Of a stretch of 64,000 nt of DNA, positions 52,782 through 63,471 are shown piece after piece. The position numbers and the translations under genes are program-made. The DNA comes from Acidimicrobiales bacterium (lineage in GTDB: Bacteria; Actinomycetota; Acidimicrobiia; Acidimicrobiales; Poriferisodalaceae). Location: positions 992,001 to 1,056,000 of the forward strand of contig JAWKIQ010000001.1 of assembly GCA_041394185.1 (NCBI GenBank). Direction: 5' to 3'. Every line of letters begins with the position of its first letter. The stretch's first letter is position 1. The notes under the pieces were generated by a model. The model was not told the DNA's origin, made no database searches, and was given only the letters and a program-made list of their open reading frames with translations.

Positions 52782-53467
52782 GGCGTCTCCTCGTCGATGG
52801 GCGTCAGATAGGGCTCGTATGCATCGATCATCACCGTCACCCCGGGCTCGGCTTCGTCGCCCCACAACTCGGCGGCGTCGAATGAGACCGTGTAAACCCA
52901 CACCGCTCGTTCGGCGAGTCGATGGGCGCTGGCATCGGGCAACACCTCGCAGGGGTGGATCTCGACTATGTGGCCCGTTCGTCCGAACGTGTAGGCGGCA
53001 CGTCTGGTGTGTCCTTGGTGCTGGGGCGCAACGATCCGAACGGCCTGGCCCGTGGCGAACCGTGGGGGCACGTCGGTGACGCGCCTGGCCGGCCGACCCT
53101 CGATGGTCTGGCCGGCCGCGGGCTCAGGAAGCTCTTGTGATGCCGGGGCCACGCTGGGGGCGGCCCGAGCCACCGCTGTCGACCCCAGATCAGTCGAGTC
53201 GACCAGGCCACGTTCGACGGCCAACAGCTCGAGGGCTGCCAGCCAGCGCCCGAAATATCCGTTGTCGAAATAGTCGGCGGGGTCGAGCCGCTCGATCGTG
53301 TGGCGGAACTCGCCGGGGGTACTGCCGATGGCGCGCAACACCGGCATCAACGTTCCGAACACCCTGCGCTCCCAGTCGGAGTGGAACGCAGGCTCGTGGG
53401 GCGCGTACGGCACCGCGCCGCGCAGGCGACTGCCGCCCAGATCCTGCACGCCCAACGATTCGGTCAC
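52778..53467 (-). CDS. nthB: Nitrile hydratase beta subunit
   Basis: 229 aa. QDLGGSRLRGAVPYAPHEPA near the start, FHSDWERRVFGTLMPVL, FRHTIERLDPADYFDNGYF and the C-terminal barrel FGRTGHIVEIHPCEVLPDAS are standard. GTG 53467 is preferred over an upstream extension that has no homologous character; AACAAT lies 6 nt before it, a weak leaderless box. The beta-alpha-activator order is that of cobalt-type operons. No amidase gene follows, so the amide product is processed elsewhere. Confidence 0.92.
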   Translation of the reverse strand: MTESLGVQDLGGSRLRGAVPYAPHEPAFHSDWERRVFGTLMPVLRAIGSTPGEFRHTIERLDPADYFDNGYFGRWLAALELLAVERGLVDSTDLGSTAVARAAPSVAPASQELPEPAAGQTIEGRPARRVTDVPPRFATGQAVRIVAPQHQGHTRRAAYTFGRTGHIVEIHPCEVLPDASAHRLAERAVWVYTVSFDAAELWGDEAEPGVTVMIDAYEPYLTPIDEETP

Positions 53468-53520
53468 GCGCCAATTGTTGCAGGTCGGTTTGGCCCGTGC
53501 TGTGGTTGGGGTGTCACCAT

Positions 53521-55166
<1,646 letters not shown>

Positions 55167-55170
<4 letters not shown>

Positions 55171-57122
55171 CTGCTGTGGCGAATTCGATCGGGTGCCTTC
55201 TGGTCGCCAACCGTGGCGAGATCGCACGAAGGGTTTTCAGAACCGCTCATTCGATGGGCATGCGCACCGTTGCCGTCTATGTGGCCGCCGACGCCGATGC
55301 ACTGCACGTGGCCGATGCAGACATGGCTGTCGAGGTGCCTTCGTATCTCGATGCCGACGCAATCTTGGCGGCTGCGCGTGCGACACGAGCAGGCGCGGTT
55401 CACCCCGGCTACGGCTACCTGTCCGAGAACCCGACCTTCGCCCAGGCCGTCGCCGACGCCGGTCTGGTGTGGGTGGGCCCGCCGCCCGCGGCCATCGTGG
55501 CCATGGGAGACAAGATCGAGGCCAAGAAATGGGCCGTCGACGCGGGAGTGCCGGTGCTGGGCTCCAGCGACGACCCCGATGTGTTCGAGTCGGTCGGTTT
55601 CCCGCTGCTGATCAAGGCCGCAGCCGGAGGCGGCGGAAAGGGCATGCGCATAGTCGAAGGCCCAGATGATCTGACCGAGGCCGTCGCCGCGGCCCGCAGG
55701 GAGGCGGCGACGGGCTTCGGCGACGATCGGGTGTTCGCCGAGCGTTACGTGCCCAGGGCCCGCCATATCGAGGTTCAGATCGTCGGCGACCAGCACGGCA
55801 ACGTCGTGCACCTGGGCGAGCGCGAGTGTTCGATACAGCGCCGCCACCAAAAGATCATCGAGGAGGCTCCCTCGCCCTATGTCGACGAGGCCATGCGTTC
55901 CCAGATGGGTGAGGCCGCGGTAGCCCTCGCCCGCGCCATCGGCTACACGTCTACCGGAACGGTCGAGTTTCTGGTCGACGACGAAACAGGTGAGTTCTTC
56001 TTTCTCGAGGTGAACACGCGCCTGCAGGTCGAGCATCCCGTTACCGAGGTGGTCACCGGCATCGACCTGGTTCGCACCCAGTTGCGGGTGGCCCAGGGCC
56101 AGCGGCTCGAGTGGACCCAGGACGAGATCGACCTGTGCGGGCATGCCATAGAGGCCCGCCTGTATGCCGAAGACCCCGCCAACGGCTTTCTGCCCGCCAC
56201 GGGCACCATCGAGGCGTTCGAGTTCGCCCAGTCGCCCGCTGTGCGCATCGACACCGGCGTCGGCCCAGGCAGCGTTGTGGGCACCGACTTCGATCCGATG
56301 ATCGCGAAGGTCATCGCCGGTGGCCCGACCAGGCAAGAAGCCGTGTCGTGTTTGGCATCGGCGCTCGAGCGGGCCCACATCGGCGGCGTCGTGACCAACC
56401 GCGACCTGTTGGTGGCGACGTTACGCACGCCAGAGTTCGGGGCAGCCGACACCACCACCGACTTCATCGATCGTGTGGGCCCGAGCCTTCGTCGCCAGCT
56501 CGACGATGCGACGCTGCAGCGCGTTGGGGTGCAGGCAGCCCTGTGGTTGCAGGCATCCAACCGCGAGTCGGCGCCCGTGCTGCGATTCATGCCTTCTGGG
56601 TTCCGCACGGGCCGCCTTCCGGCGCCCAGTCTGGTGTTCGACGTTGCCGACGGTTCCGAGCGCCGCCTGGATGTTTCGTACCAACGCCGCCGCAACGGCG
56701 ATTTTCATGTACGCGCCGGCGAGCTGACCGCAAGCGCAACGGTGTTCAGCAGCAATGCGACGTCGATCGACGTGGCGGTGGACGGTGTACGCGAGATCGT
56801 CAGGGTGACGCGCAGCGCCGACTCGCTTCACCTGACCACGTCCCACGGCACGGTCACGCTTGCAGTGGTGCCGCTGTTCGCTCCGCCCGAAGTCGAGATG
56901 CCTGCCGGCGCCCTCACCGCACCGATGCCGGGTCGAGTGGTCGAGGTGCGTGTCGCTCAGGGCGAACCCGTCACCGCCGGTGAGGTGTTGGTAGTGCTGG
57001 AGGCGATGAAGATGGAACACCATCTGCGCGCGCCATACGACGGAGTCGCAGCCGAGGTGCGGGTGGCCGCGGGTGATCAGGTCGACAATGGCGCTCTATT
57101 GATGGTCATCGAAGACGCCTGA
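55167..57122 (+). CDS. Acyl-CoA carboxylase biotin carboxylase/BCCP (alpha) subunit
   Basis: 651 aa. Biotin carboxylase domain (1-~445): LLVANRGEIARRVFRTA, ATP-grasp AAAGGGGKGMRIV, ERECSIQRRHQKIIEEAPSP, and FLEVNTRLQVEHPVTE. The C-terminal ~70 residues are a biotinyl domain with the acceptor lysine in VLEAMKMEHH. Together with the preceding beta subunit, it carboxylates an acyl-CoA (acetyl-, propionyl- or methylcrotonyl-type). GTG 55167 overlaps the beta stop. The intervening region (BT-like) is not conserved. The operon is separate from the lipid block. Confidence 0.93.
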
Positions 57123-57149
57123 GCGCTCGATACCTGCAGACCGGCGGCC

Positions 57150-57635
57150 TCAGAGCTTCTTGCCCAACCACACCTGGGCGAAGGGGTGGGTGTTGTATCG
57201 GGGCACGTCGACGAATCCGGCCGAGCGGTACATGGCAATGGCCTCGGTCAGCGAGCTGTTCGAGTCGAGCCACACCTCGGTGTAGCCGAACCGCCTGGCG
57301 GCAGCCTCGAGCTCGTCGAGCAGCAGCCGGCCCCCGCCGAGGCCGCGCGCCTCGGGCGCCACCCACATCCGCTTGATCTCGGCCACGCCCGGCTGTTCTG
57401 GGCGAAGTGCTCCGATGCCCAGCGCTGGCGCATCGTCGCCGTCGTCGGCCCACTGCAGCGTGTAGAAAACCCCGACGGGCGGCGTGGTGTCGTCTATTTC
57501 GGCCTGGGGCGTAAGTTCGGCGTCGAAACCGGTGTCGAAGCGCTGGTCGAGTTCGGCGTAGTACGCGCCCAGACAGCGCACAACCTCGGCATCATCGGCA
57601 CGCCGGATGCGCACCACCAATGGGCGTTTCGTCAC
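57150..57635 (-). CDS. GNAT family N-acetyltransferase
   Basis: 161 aa. Motif A is clear: RMWVAPEARGLGGGRLLLDE (RGLGGG binds the acetyl-CoA pyrophosphate), followed by FGYTEVWLDSNSSLTEAIAM and YRSAGFVDVP. Substrate unknown. GTG 57635 overlaps the nitroreductase stop (GTGA). It forms a two-gene unit with the nitroreductase. Confidence 0.9.
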   Translation of the reverse strand: MTKRPLVVRIRRADDAEVVRCLGAYYAELDQRFDTGFDAELTPQAEIDDTTPPVGVFYTLQWADDGDDAPALGIGALRPEQPGVAEIKRMWVAPEARGLGGGRLLLDELEAAARRFGYTEVWLDSNSSLTEAIAMYRSAGFVDVPRYNTHPFAQVWLGKKL

Positions 57636-58288
57636 ACCCACCTGGCAAACTCGTCGACCGAGAAGCGGTCCGATCGCAGCGCGTTGACGGGGGCGTCGTC
57701 GTCGCGATGACCGATGGCCATTCCGCAAAACAACATCTCGTTCTCGGGCGCTCCGACGAATTCGGTGACGCCGGTGTGGTGATTGGCCCACGCCTCCTGC
57801 GGGCAGGTGTCCAGGCCCGCCTCGACAGCCAACAGCATGAACGTCTGCAGGAACATGCCGAGGTCGCTCCACTGGGGAGGCCCCATGGTGCGGTCGAGGT
57901 AACAAAACAGCGCCGCCGGTGCGCCGAAGAAGTCGTAGTTCTGGGCCATGCGTGCCAGGCGCGCCGCCTTGTCTTCGCGGGGGATGCCCAGCAGCGCGTA
58001 CATGGCCTCGCCCAATTCGAAACGGGCGGTGCGGTACGGGTCGATGAGCCCGGGGGGATAGATGTCGTATTCGGCCTGATCTAGTGGCCGGCCCGCCATG
58101 AACTCGCGGAACCGGCTCATCGACTGGCCGTTCACCACGTAGATGCGCCAAGGCTGCACATTGCCACCCGACGGGGCGCGCGACGCCTTGTGCAGCAGAT
58201 CGCGGATTGTCTCGTCTGCCACTGGGGTGGGCAGGAACGCCCGGATGGACGCCCGCTTGTCGACGGCTTCAGAGACCGACATCGTCAT
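57632..58288 (-). CDS. Nitroreductase family FMN protein
   Basis: 218 aa. KRASIRAFLPTPV near the N-terminus (RxSxR FMN phosphate site), APSGGNVQPWRIYVVNG, a PQWSDLGMFLQTFMLLAVEA helix and a late GAPENEMLFCGMAIGHRDDD. Relatives reduce nitroaromatics, quinones or flavins; the substrate here is open. ATG 58288 has AGGAG 6 nt upstream, one of the few classic ribosome sites in this stretch. Confidence 0.93.
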   Translation of the reverse strand: MTMSVSEAVDKRASIRAFLPTPVADETIRDLLHKASRAPSGGNVQPWRIYVVNGQSMSRFREFMAGRPLDQAEYDIYPPGLIDPYRTARFELGEAMYALLGIPREDKAARLARMAQNYDFFGAPAALFCYLDRTMGPPQWSDLGMFLQTFMLLAVEAGLDTCPQEAWANHHTGVTEFVGAPENEMLFCGMAIGHRDDDAPVNALRSDRFSVDEFARWV

Positions 58289-58366
58289 GGGTAACTCCTG
58301 TGATCAGAGACGTTGGCATGGCCAGGCTGTGGGCGAGGGTAGCCGCACCATCCAATCAGCCTGGTA

Positions 58367-59524
58367 TCAGAACACCCGGGTGTCGACCTCGGCACCGAAT
58401 GCAACACCGCCGATGCGGTCGAGCTGAGCGGGTGCCACCATGGCGTGTTGGGCCCCCACCAGCACGTCGCGCTGAATACGGCTGAGCGGGCACCTGTTGT
58501 ACACGGCGCTGCCACCTGCGGCGCCGAAGCATGTGTTCACCGCAAACAGTGCTCGTTCGGCGGTGTTGCACGCGGCCAGGCGAAGCAGCCGACGCTGCTC
58601 GATGTCGGCGATGCCGTCTTGTGCCGAGCTCCATGCCGAACCCACAGCATCCTCGGCAAAGGCGCGTGCCGAACGCACGGCGGCGTCTGCCGTCGCCAGC
58701 GCCGCACGCGCCGACGACCGATGGGCGAGATCGGATCGTGACCCGGCCGGGCGCTTGTCGCCCAGTTGTTCCAGCTCGTCGACGGCCCGATGGGCCAGAC
58801 CCAACAGCACGTACGAGACCGAAACTGCGAAGTTCCCATAGAACGGGAACCGGTACAGGGCCGAGTCGACCGTGGGCCGACCGCCGCTGAGCGGGCCGAC
58901 ATCGGCCCAGCGACCGTCGGGCACGAACGCCTCGGTCACCCGATAGTCGGTGGAGGCAGTGCCCTTCATTCCGGCTACGTGCCACGTGTCGAGCAACTCG
59001 ACATCGTCGGGGTCGAAGAACGCAAGCATCGCCCTGGCCCCCGACGCGTGAGCAGCAGGCTCACCGTTGGCGTCGACCACCCGGACGCCGCCGCCCATCG
59101 ATGTGACGTGCGAACTTCCAGAGCCCCACTCCCACTTGCCCGTGACTCGCAACCCGCCGTCGACCAGACGACCCAACCCATTCGGTTGGGCGTGGCCGCC
59201 GGCGATGGCGCCGTCGGGGCCAAACACCACCTGGGCCCAATGCGGATCCATCCATGCACTGAGAGTTGCCGTGGTGTTGGCGATCATGACCGCCCAGCCT
59301 GCTGACCCGTCGTGGTAAGCGAAGCGCTCGATCGTGTCCAGCACATACTGCATCGGGGCTTGTGAACCGCCGTAGCAGGTGGGCACGGTCAGTTTGAACG
59401 CCCCCGCCTGAGCCATCTGGGCCACCAGGTCGGCCGGTAGACGACCAGCTGCCTCGGTCTCGTCGCTGCGTTCCCAGGCTTGTTGGGCTGCCGGGTCGAA
59501 TCGGGCGTCGGGGTGGAGAGACAT
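58367..59524 (-). CDS. Acyl-CoA dehydrogenase-fold flavoprotein (HpaB/DszC-like)
   Basis: 385 aa. It has the acyl-CoA dehydrogenase fold but not its usual motifs: LTVPTCYGGSQAPMQYV, VTGKWEWGSGSSHVTSM, FFDPDDVELLDTWHVAGMKG, a central SYVLLGLAHRAVDEL helix bundle, and VGAQHAMVAPAQLD at the end. It lacks the TDEIQ-type C-terminal motif of true dehydrogenases, so a flavin-dependent monooxygenase (as in hydroxyphenylacetate or dibenzothiophene oxygenases) is more likely. ATG 59524 is 7 nt after TATCCT, leaderless-like. No reductase component is adjacent. Confidence 0.85.
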   Translation of the reverse strand: MSLHPDARFDPAAQQAWERSDETEAAGRLPADLVAQMAQAGAFKLTVPTCYGGSQAPMQYVLDTIERFAYHDGSAGWAVMIANTTATLSAWMDPHWAQVVFGPDGAIAGGHAQPNGLGRLVDGGLRVTGKWEWGSGSSHVTSMGGGVRVVDANGEPAAHASGARAMLAFFDPDDVELLDTWHVAGMKGTASTDYRVTEAFVPDGRWADVGPLSGGRPTVDSALYRFPFYGNFAVSVSYVLLGLAHRAVDELEQLGDKRPAGSRSDLAHRSSARAALATADAAVRSARAFAEDAVGSAWSSAQDGIADIEQRRLLRLAACNTAERALFAVNTCFGAAGGSAVYNRCPLSRIQRDVLVGAQHAMVAPAQLDRIGGVAFGAEVDTRVF

Positions 59525-59635
59525 CGCAGATAGGATACGCGCGCTGTCGAGTTCGGGCCGCGAAACGACGCCACCACACGTGCTCAACGATGGGGGTTGG
59601 TTCGTTCTTGACGATTCGCTCACTCCCGAGCGGCC

Positions 59636-60991
59636 GTGTCCGACTGGAGAGCCGTGGTGACTCGATGTGGCGAAGAGGTGCGAGCGGTCGAGGCGATGCG
59701 GCGGTCGAACGCCTCGCTGTATCTGCTGATCGACAGCGACTTCGGCATCATCTGGGCCAGCGACTCGGCTCGGCGCTTCATGGGAGTGACCGAACAGCAC
59801 AAGGCATGCAGCCTGCTCGACGTTGTGTCTCCCGATGACGTTTCATCGGTTGAGGCCACCGTCCTCGAGGCCACCCGAGCGGCTCGCAACGGCAGACCAC
59901 ATGCGTCGAACGAGCGGCGCGTGGAGCTGGAAGTGAGGCATCGCAGCGGGCGCATGGTGCCGCTGGAAGCCACCTTCGAGAGCCATCTCAGCGAACCCGC
60001 CGTCGACGCCGTGGCGGTGGTGCTGCGCCAGGTGCCAGACCGGTCGCATCTGGACCGTGCTGTCCAGTTACTGGCCGACGGCACCGATTTCGAAGGTGCA
60101 CTGAGGGCCATCGCCAGCTATCTGGGCGAGCACCTGGGGGCGGTGGCGGCTTCGATCACCACGCGCATCGTGGGCCGAAACATCGTCGTCGGTACTGCGT
60201 CGGCAGCCGACGACCATCCGCTGGTGCAATGGAACGATGGTTGGGGACCGCTGGGACCGGCGAAGCTCAACGAGGTCTCGATCACACCCGTGGCCGAACT
60301 GCCTGCTGAAGTGTCTGTTCTTGCCGCCGCGTTCGGGGCGGTACACGTGGTGAGCTATCCGATCCTCGACATCGGCGGAGGGCTGATCGGTGCAATCGTC
60401 GCCTGGCTGCCGTTTGGCCCTGTCGAACAGGGGCTGCCAGAGGGTGCGGGCCAGTTCGCCGGCAGCCTCGCCCGGCTGGCGATATTGCAGGAACGCAACG
60501 CCCGATCGCTGCTGCACCAGGCCAGCACCGACGCCCTGACCGGCCTGGCCAATCGCTCGGGGCTGGCGCGGGTGTTGGAGAACGTTTCTGAAGACGACCT
60601 GCCTCTGGCGCTGGTCTACTGCGATCTGGATCGCTTCAAGGCGGTCAACGACACGTATGGGCACGGGGCCGGCGACCGCCTGCTGGTGCACGTGGCCGAA
60701 AGCATCAAGCTGGCGACCCGAGCCGACGACGTGGGGGTCCGCATGGGTGGCGACGAGTTCGTCGTCGTGTGTCCACGGGTCACCTCCAGGCTTCACGCCG
60801 AAGGCATCGTGGCCCGCCTGCGCAACCGTGTGGAGAACCCGGTCGACGTGGGCGACGATGTCGTCGTCCCCAGGGTCAGCATGGGGCTGGCGGTCGCCGA
60901 CACCGTCGAGCACTTGGCAAGCCTCGCCGAGTCTGCCGACGAGGCGTTGTACGCCGACAAGGCGTCCAGGCGTACACAGTCATCGCGCTGA
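59636..60991 (+). CDS. Diguanylate cyclase (PAS + GAF-like + GGDEF)
   Basis: 451 aa, soluble. Residues ~22-130 form a PAS-like fold (SLYLLIDSDFGIIWASDSAR), ~140-290 a GAF-like sensor (AVQLLADGTDFEGALRAI, VVSYPILDIGGGLIGAIVAW), and the C-terminus is a GGDEF domain with DALTGLANRSGLARVLE, CDLDRFKAVND and RMGGDEFVVV (GGDEF 371-375). RADD at 362-365 gives an inhibitory I-site. It makes c-di-GMP. GTG 59636 is the nominal start; GTGs at 59654 and 59657 are alternatives. Its 3' end overlaps DUF3445 by 12 bp. Confidence 0.9.
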   Translation: MSDWRAVVTRCGEEVRAVEAMRRSNASLYLLIDSDFGIIWASDSARRFMGVTEQHKACSLLDVVSPDDVSSVEATVLEATRAARNGRPHASNERRVELEVRHRSGRMVPLEATFESHLSEPAVDAVAVVLRQVPDRSHLDRAVQLLADGTDFEGALRAIASYLGEHLGAVAASITTRIVGRNIVVGTASAADDHPLVQWNDGWGPLGPAKLNEVSITPVAELPAEVSVLAAAFGAVHVVSYPILDIGGGLIGAIVAWLPFGPVEQGLPEGAGQFAGSLARLAILQERNARSLLHQASTDALTGLANRSGLARVLENVSEDDLPLALVYCDLDRFKAVNDTYGHGAGDRLLVHVAESIKLATRADDVGVRMGGDEFVVVCPRVTSRLHAEGIVARLRNRVENPVDVGDDVVVPRVSMGLAVADTVEHLASLAESADEALYADKASRRTQSSR

Positions 60992-61822
60992 CCCTTCGGA
61001 CAGCCAGATTCGCAGTTGTTCAGCCTGTTGGGCCCCGACGCCGTGGCGGCGCAGCCTTGTGGCATCAGCCTGCGACACGAAGCGCGCCAGCGCCTCGCGC
61101 CTGTCGGGTGATTGAACGAACTCGCCCAGCGACGTTCGCTGAACCTTGATGGTGAACAGCACCGACCGTCCCACCCCGCGCAGCGTCTGGCGCTCGCTTC
61201 GAACCGTCAGGGCAGTGCCACACGCCTCGGCCGGCACCACAAGCGGCGGGGGAGGGGTTGGCTGGTGCAACTCGTCTAGTTCGTGGATGAACCAGTTGCG
61301 ACGCCACACGGGGCGCTCGTCGAGGGCGTCCAGCAGCGAGTCGACCCGCTTCGCCAGCCTCGTGGCGTAGCCGGGCACCGGTTGGTGTACTGCGCTGATG
61401 TGTTTGCCGAGCTTGTCGGCCAGGCGCCACCGCGACGGGAAGTGCAACGACGCTGCCGCCAGGTACCAGCCGTCGGGCCGCCTGGCCAGCATGCACAGGT
61501 CTTCCTGGGTCGATAGCCCGGCAGCCTCCAGCGGAGGTGCCCGGTCGGGTACCGGCCTCAGTGCCTCGGGCACACCGGTTTGCGCCAAGACCAGATCGAG
61601 CACGCCGGCGGCATCGTGTCCGATTGCTTCATAACCCGCACCGTCCAGTTGGCCGAACACGGCATGGCGCACGCCGCCGCTGAGCCTGCGCTTCAGTGCC
61701 ATCTCGGCTTCAGCGTTGTTGTCGGCGACCAGCCATTCCCTGGCACCCAGCGCCCTGGTGGCCATCGCCGGCGCCGGTGCGGCGGGGTCCAGTTGCAGCT
61801 CGTCGAGCCAATCGGTGCTCAC
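60980..61822 (-). CDS. DUF3445 family protein (heme-dependent oxidative N-demethylase-like)
   Basis: 280 aa. LSTQEDLCMLARRPDGWYLA, FPSRWRLADKLGKHISAVHQ and RRNWFIHELDELHQPTPP match DUF3445, whose studied members use heme to demethylate amines. The cofactor-binding residues cannot be verified from sequence alone. GTG 61822 has TAGCTT 6 nt upstream, so leaderless. The start is 24 bp from the divergent amidohydrolase gene. Confidence 0.83.
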   Translation of the reverse strand: MSTDWLDELQLDPAAPAPAMATRALGAREWLVADNNAEAEMALKRRLSGGVRHAVFGQLDGAGYEAIGHDAAGVLDLVLAQTGVPEALRPVPDRAPPLEAAGLSTQEDLCMLARRPDGWYLAAASLHFPSRWRLADKLGKHISAVHQPVPGYATRLAKRVDSLLDALDERPVWRRNWFIHELDELHQPTPPPPLVVPAEACGTALTVRSERQTLRGVGRSVLFTIKVQRTSLGEFVQSPDRREALARFVSQADATRLRRHGVGAQQAEQLRIWLSEGSAR

Positions 61823-61828
61823 GCCCCC

Positions 61829-61838
61829 AAGCTACGTT
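61829..61838. promoter_or_regulatory. Overlapping divergent -10 boxes
   Basis: AAGCTACGTT holds TACGTT (61833-61838, + strand, 8 nt before ATG 61847) and TAGCTT (61834-61829, minus strand, 6 nt before GTG 61822). Two leaderless-type boxes share two bases, so the two genes probably cannot be transcribed at the same moment from this locus. Confidence 0.5.
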
Positions 61839-61846
61839 GTGCACCG

Positions 61847-63471
61847 ATGATCACCGTTTTCACCGCGAAGCAGATCCACACCATGGATCCCTCGATGCCG
61901 CAGGCCACCGCTGTTGCCTGCCGCGATGGTCGGGTGGTCGAGGTGGGCTCGCTCGAGTCGATGCGCCCGTGGCTCGATCGCCACGAGCATGTCGTCGACG
62001 AACGTTTCGCCGACCTGGTGATGCTGCCGGGGCTGATCGACCCCCACGTGCATCCAGGGATGGCCTCGCTGTTGCTGGCCATGCACTGGATCACCCCCGA
62101 GCCATGGACACTGCCGGCGGGGTCCATCGATGCCACCGAGTCCAATGCCCAGTACCTCGAACGGCTCGCAGCACTGATCGCCGAACACCCCGATGGTCCG
62201 CTGATCACGTTCGGCTTCCAGTCGCTTTGGCATGGTGAAGTGACGCGCGCCGACCTCGACGCTCTTGACGACAGCAGGCCCGTGGTTTTGTGGCAGCGGT
62301 CGTTCCACGAACTCAGGTGCAACACCAGCGCGCTCGAATGGCTCGACGCGTTCGAGGGTGCCAAGTGGGACCCTCACATCGACACCGACACAGGGCGGCT
62401 CTACGAGTCAGGCATGGTTTGGGGCCTGCGGACGCTGGTGCCCCACCTGGTGGGCGGGGGCCGTTTCCAGCAGGGCGTGCGCGAGGTTGCCCAGCTCTGC
62501 ATCGATCGCGGGGTGACCGCCATCGCCGATGCGGGCTACGGGATCGTCGACTTCGACCTCGAGCTCGACACCATCGACGACGTCTTCGGCTCGTCGGAGC
62601 CCGACGTCAGGGTGTGGCTGATGGCCAACATCCCACGTGCTCGTGGCGCCTTCGGTGAGGGCCTGATGGATCGCCTCGAAGAACATGCCCGCGAGCGCGA
62701 GACCAATGCGGTCAAGTTCCTGCGCGCGGCCAAGTTCTTCAGCGACGGCTCGTTCATCGCACAGCTCATGCAGCTCGGGTCGCCCGGATACATCGATGGT
62801 CACGAGGGAGCCTGGATTTCCACGCCCGAACAGCTCACCAAGATGGCCAGGCCCTGGTGGAACGCCGACTACCAGATCAACATCCACACCAACGGCGACG
62901 CTGGGGTCGATTCGTGCCTGGATGCCGTCGACGCTCTGCTCGCGAACGGCCGCGCTTCGACCACAGAACCGTGCTGCACCACTTCGGCATTTCGACCCAG
63001 GCCCAGGTCAGGCGCGCCGCGGCACTGGGCGTGTCGATTCAGGCCAACGGGTACTTCCTTCAGATGTTCGGCGACGCGTTCGTGGACCGCTGGTTGGGCT
63101 TCGAGCGCGCCAGCGCCATCACCCGAGTGGGGTCGGCGCGCCGGGCGGGAATGTCGGTGGCCGTGCACTCGGACTTTCCGATGGGGCCCATCGACCCTCT
63201 GCAAGCGGTGACCAACATGGCAACCCGCACCACCCGTGGCGGGCTGGTACTTGGCCCCAGCGAATGCCTCACCACGCAAGAAGCGCTGGAGGCCGTCACC
63301 ATCGAAGCCGCGGCCCAACTGGGTCTCGACAGCCTCATCGGCAGCGTCGCCTCGGGCAAGTTCGCCGACATGACCGTGCTGGCAGCCGATCCGTTCGAGG
63401 TCGGGGCCGCCAACGTCGGCGGAATCGACGTTGTCGCAACCGTCGTAGGGGGCAGGGTGGTCAGCGGGTGA
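61847..63471 (+). pseudogene. YtcJ-like amidohydrolase, interrupted by a one-base deletion
   Basis: Paralog of the gene at 20686. It starts ITVFTAKQIHTMDP, with VMLPGLIDPHVHPGMASL and a barrel containing INIHTNGDAGVDSCLDAVD. Near 62948-62955 (GGCCGCGC) the frame slips: upstream reads LLANGRAS, while after one added base the natural LLANG-RFDHRTVLHHFGIS follows. Beyond it are VSIQANGYFLQMFGDAF, VAVHSDFPMGPIDPL and GKFADMTVLAADPFEV. In the unrepaired frame it stops at 63211. As with the acyl-CoA dehydrogenase at 6559, a sequencing error is likely. Confidence 0.83.
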
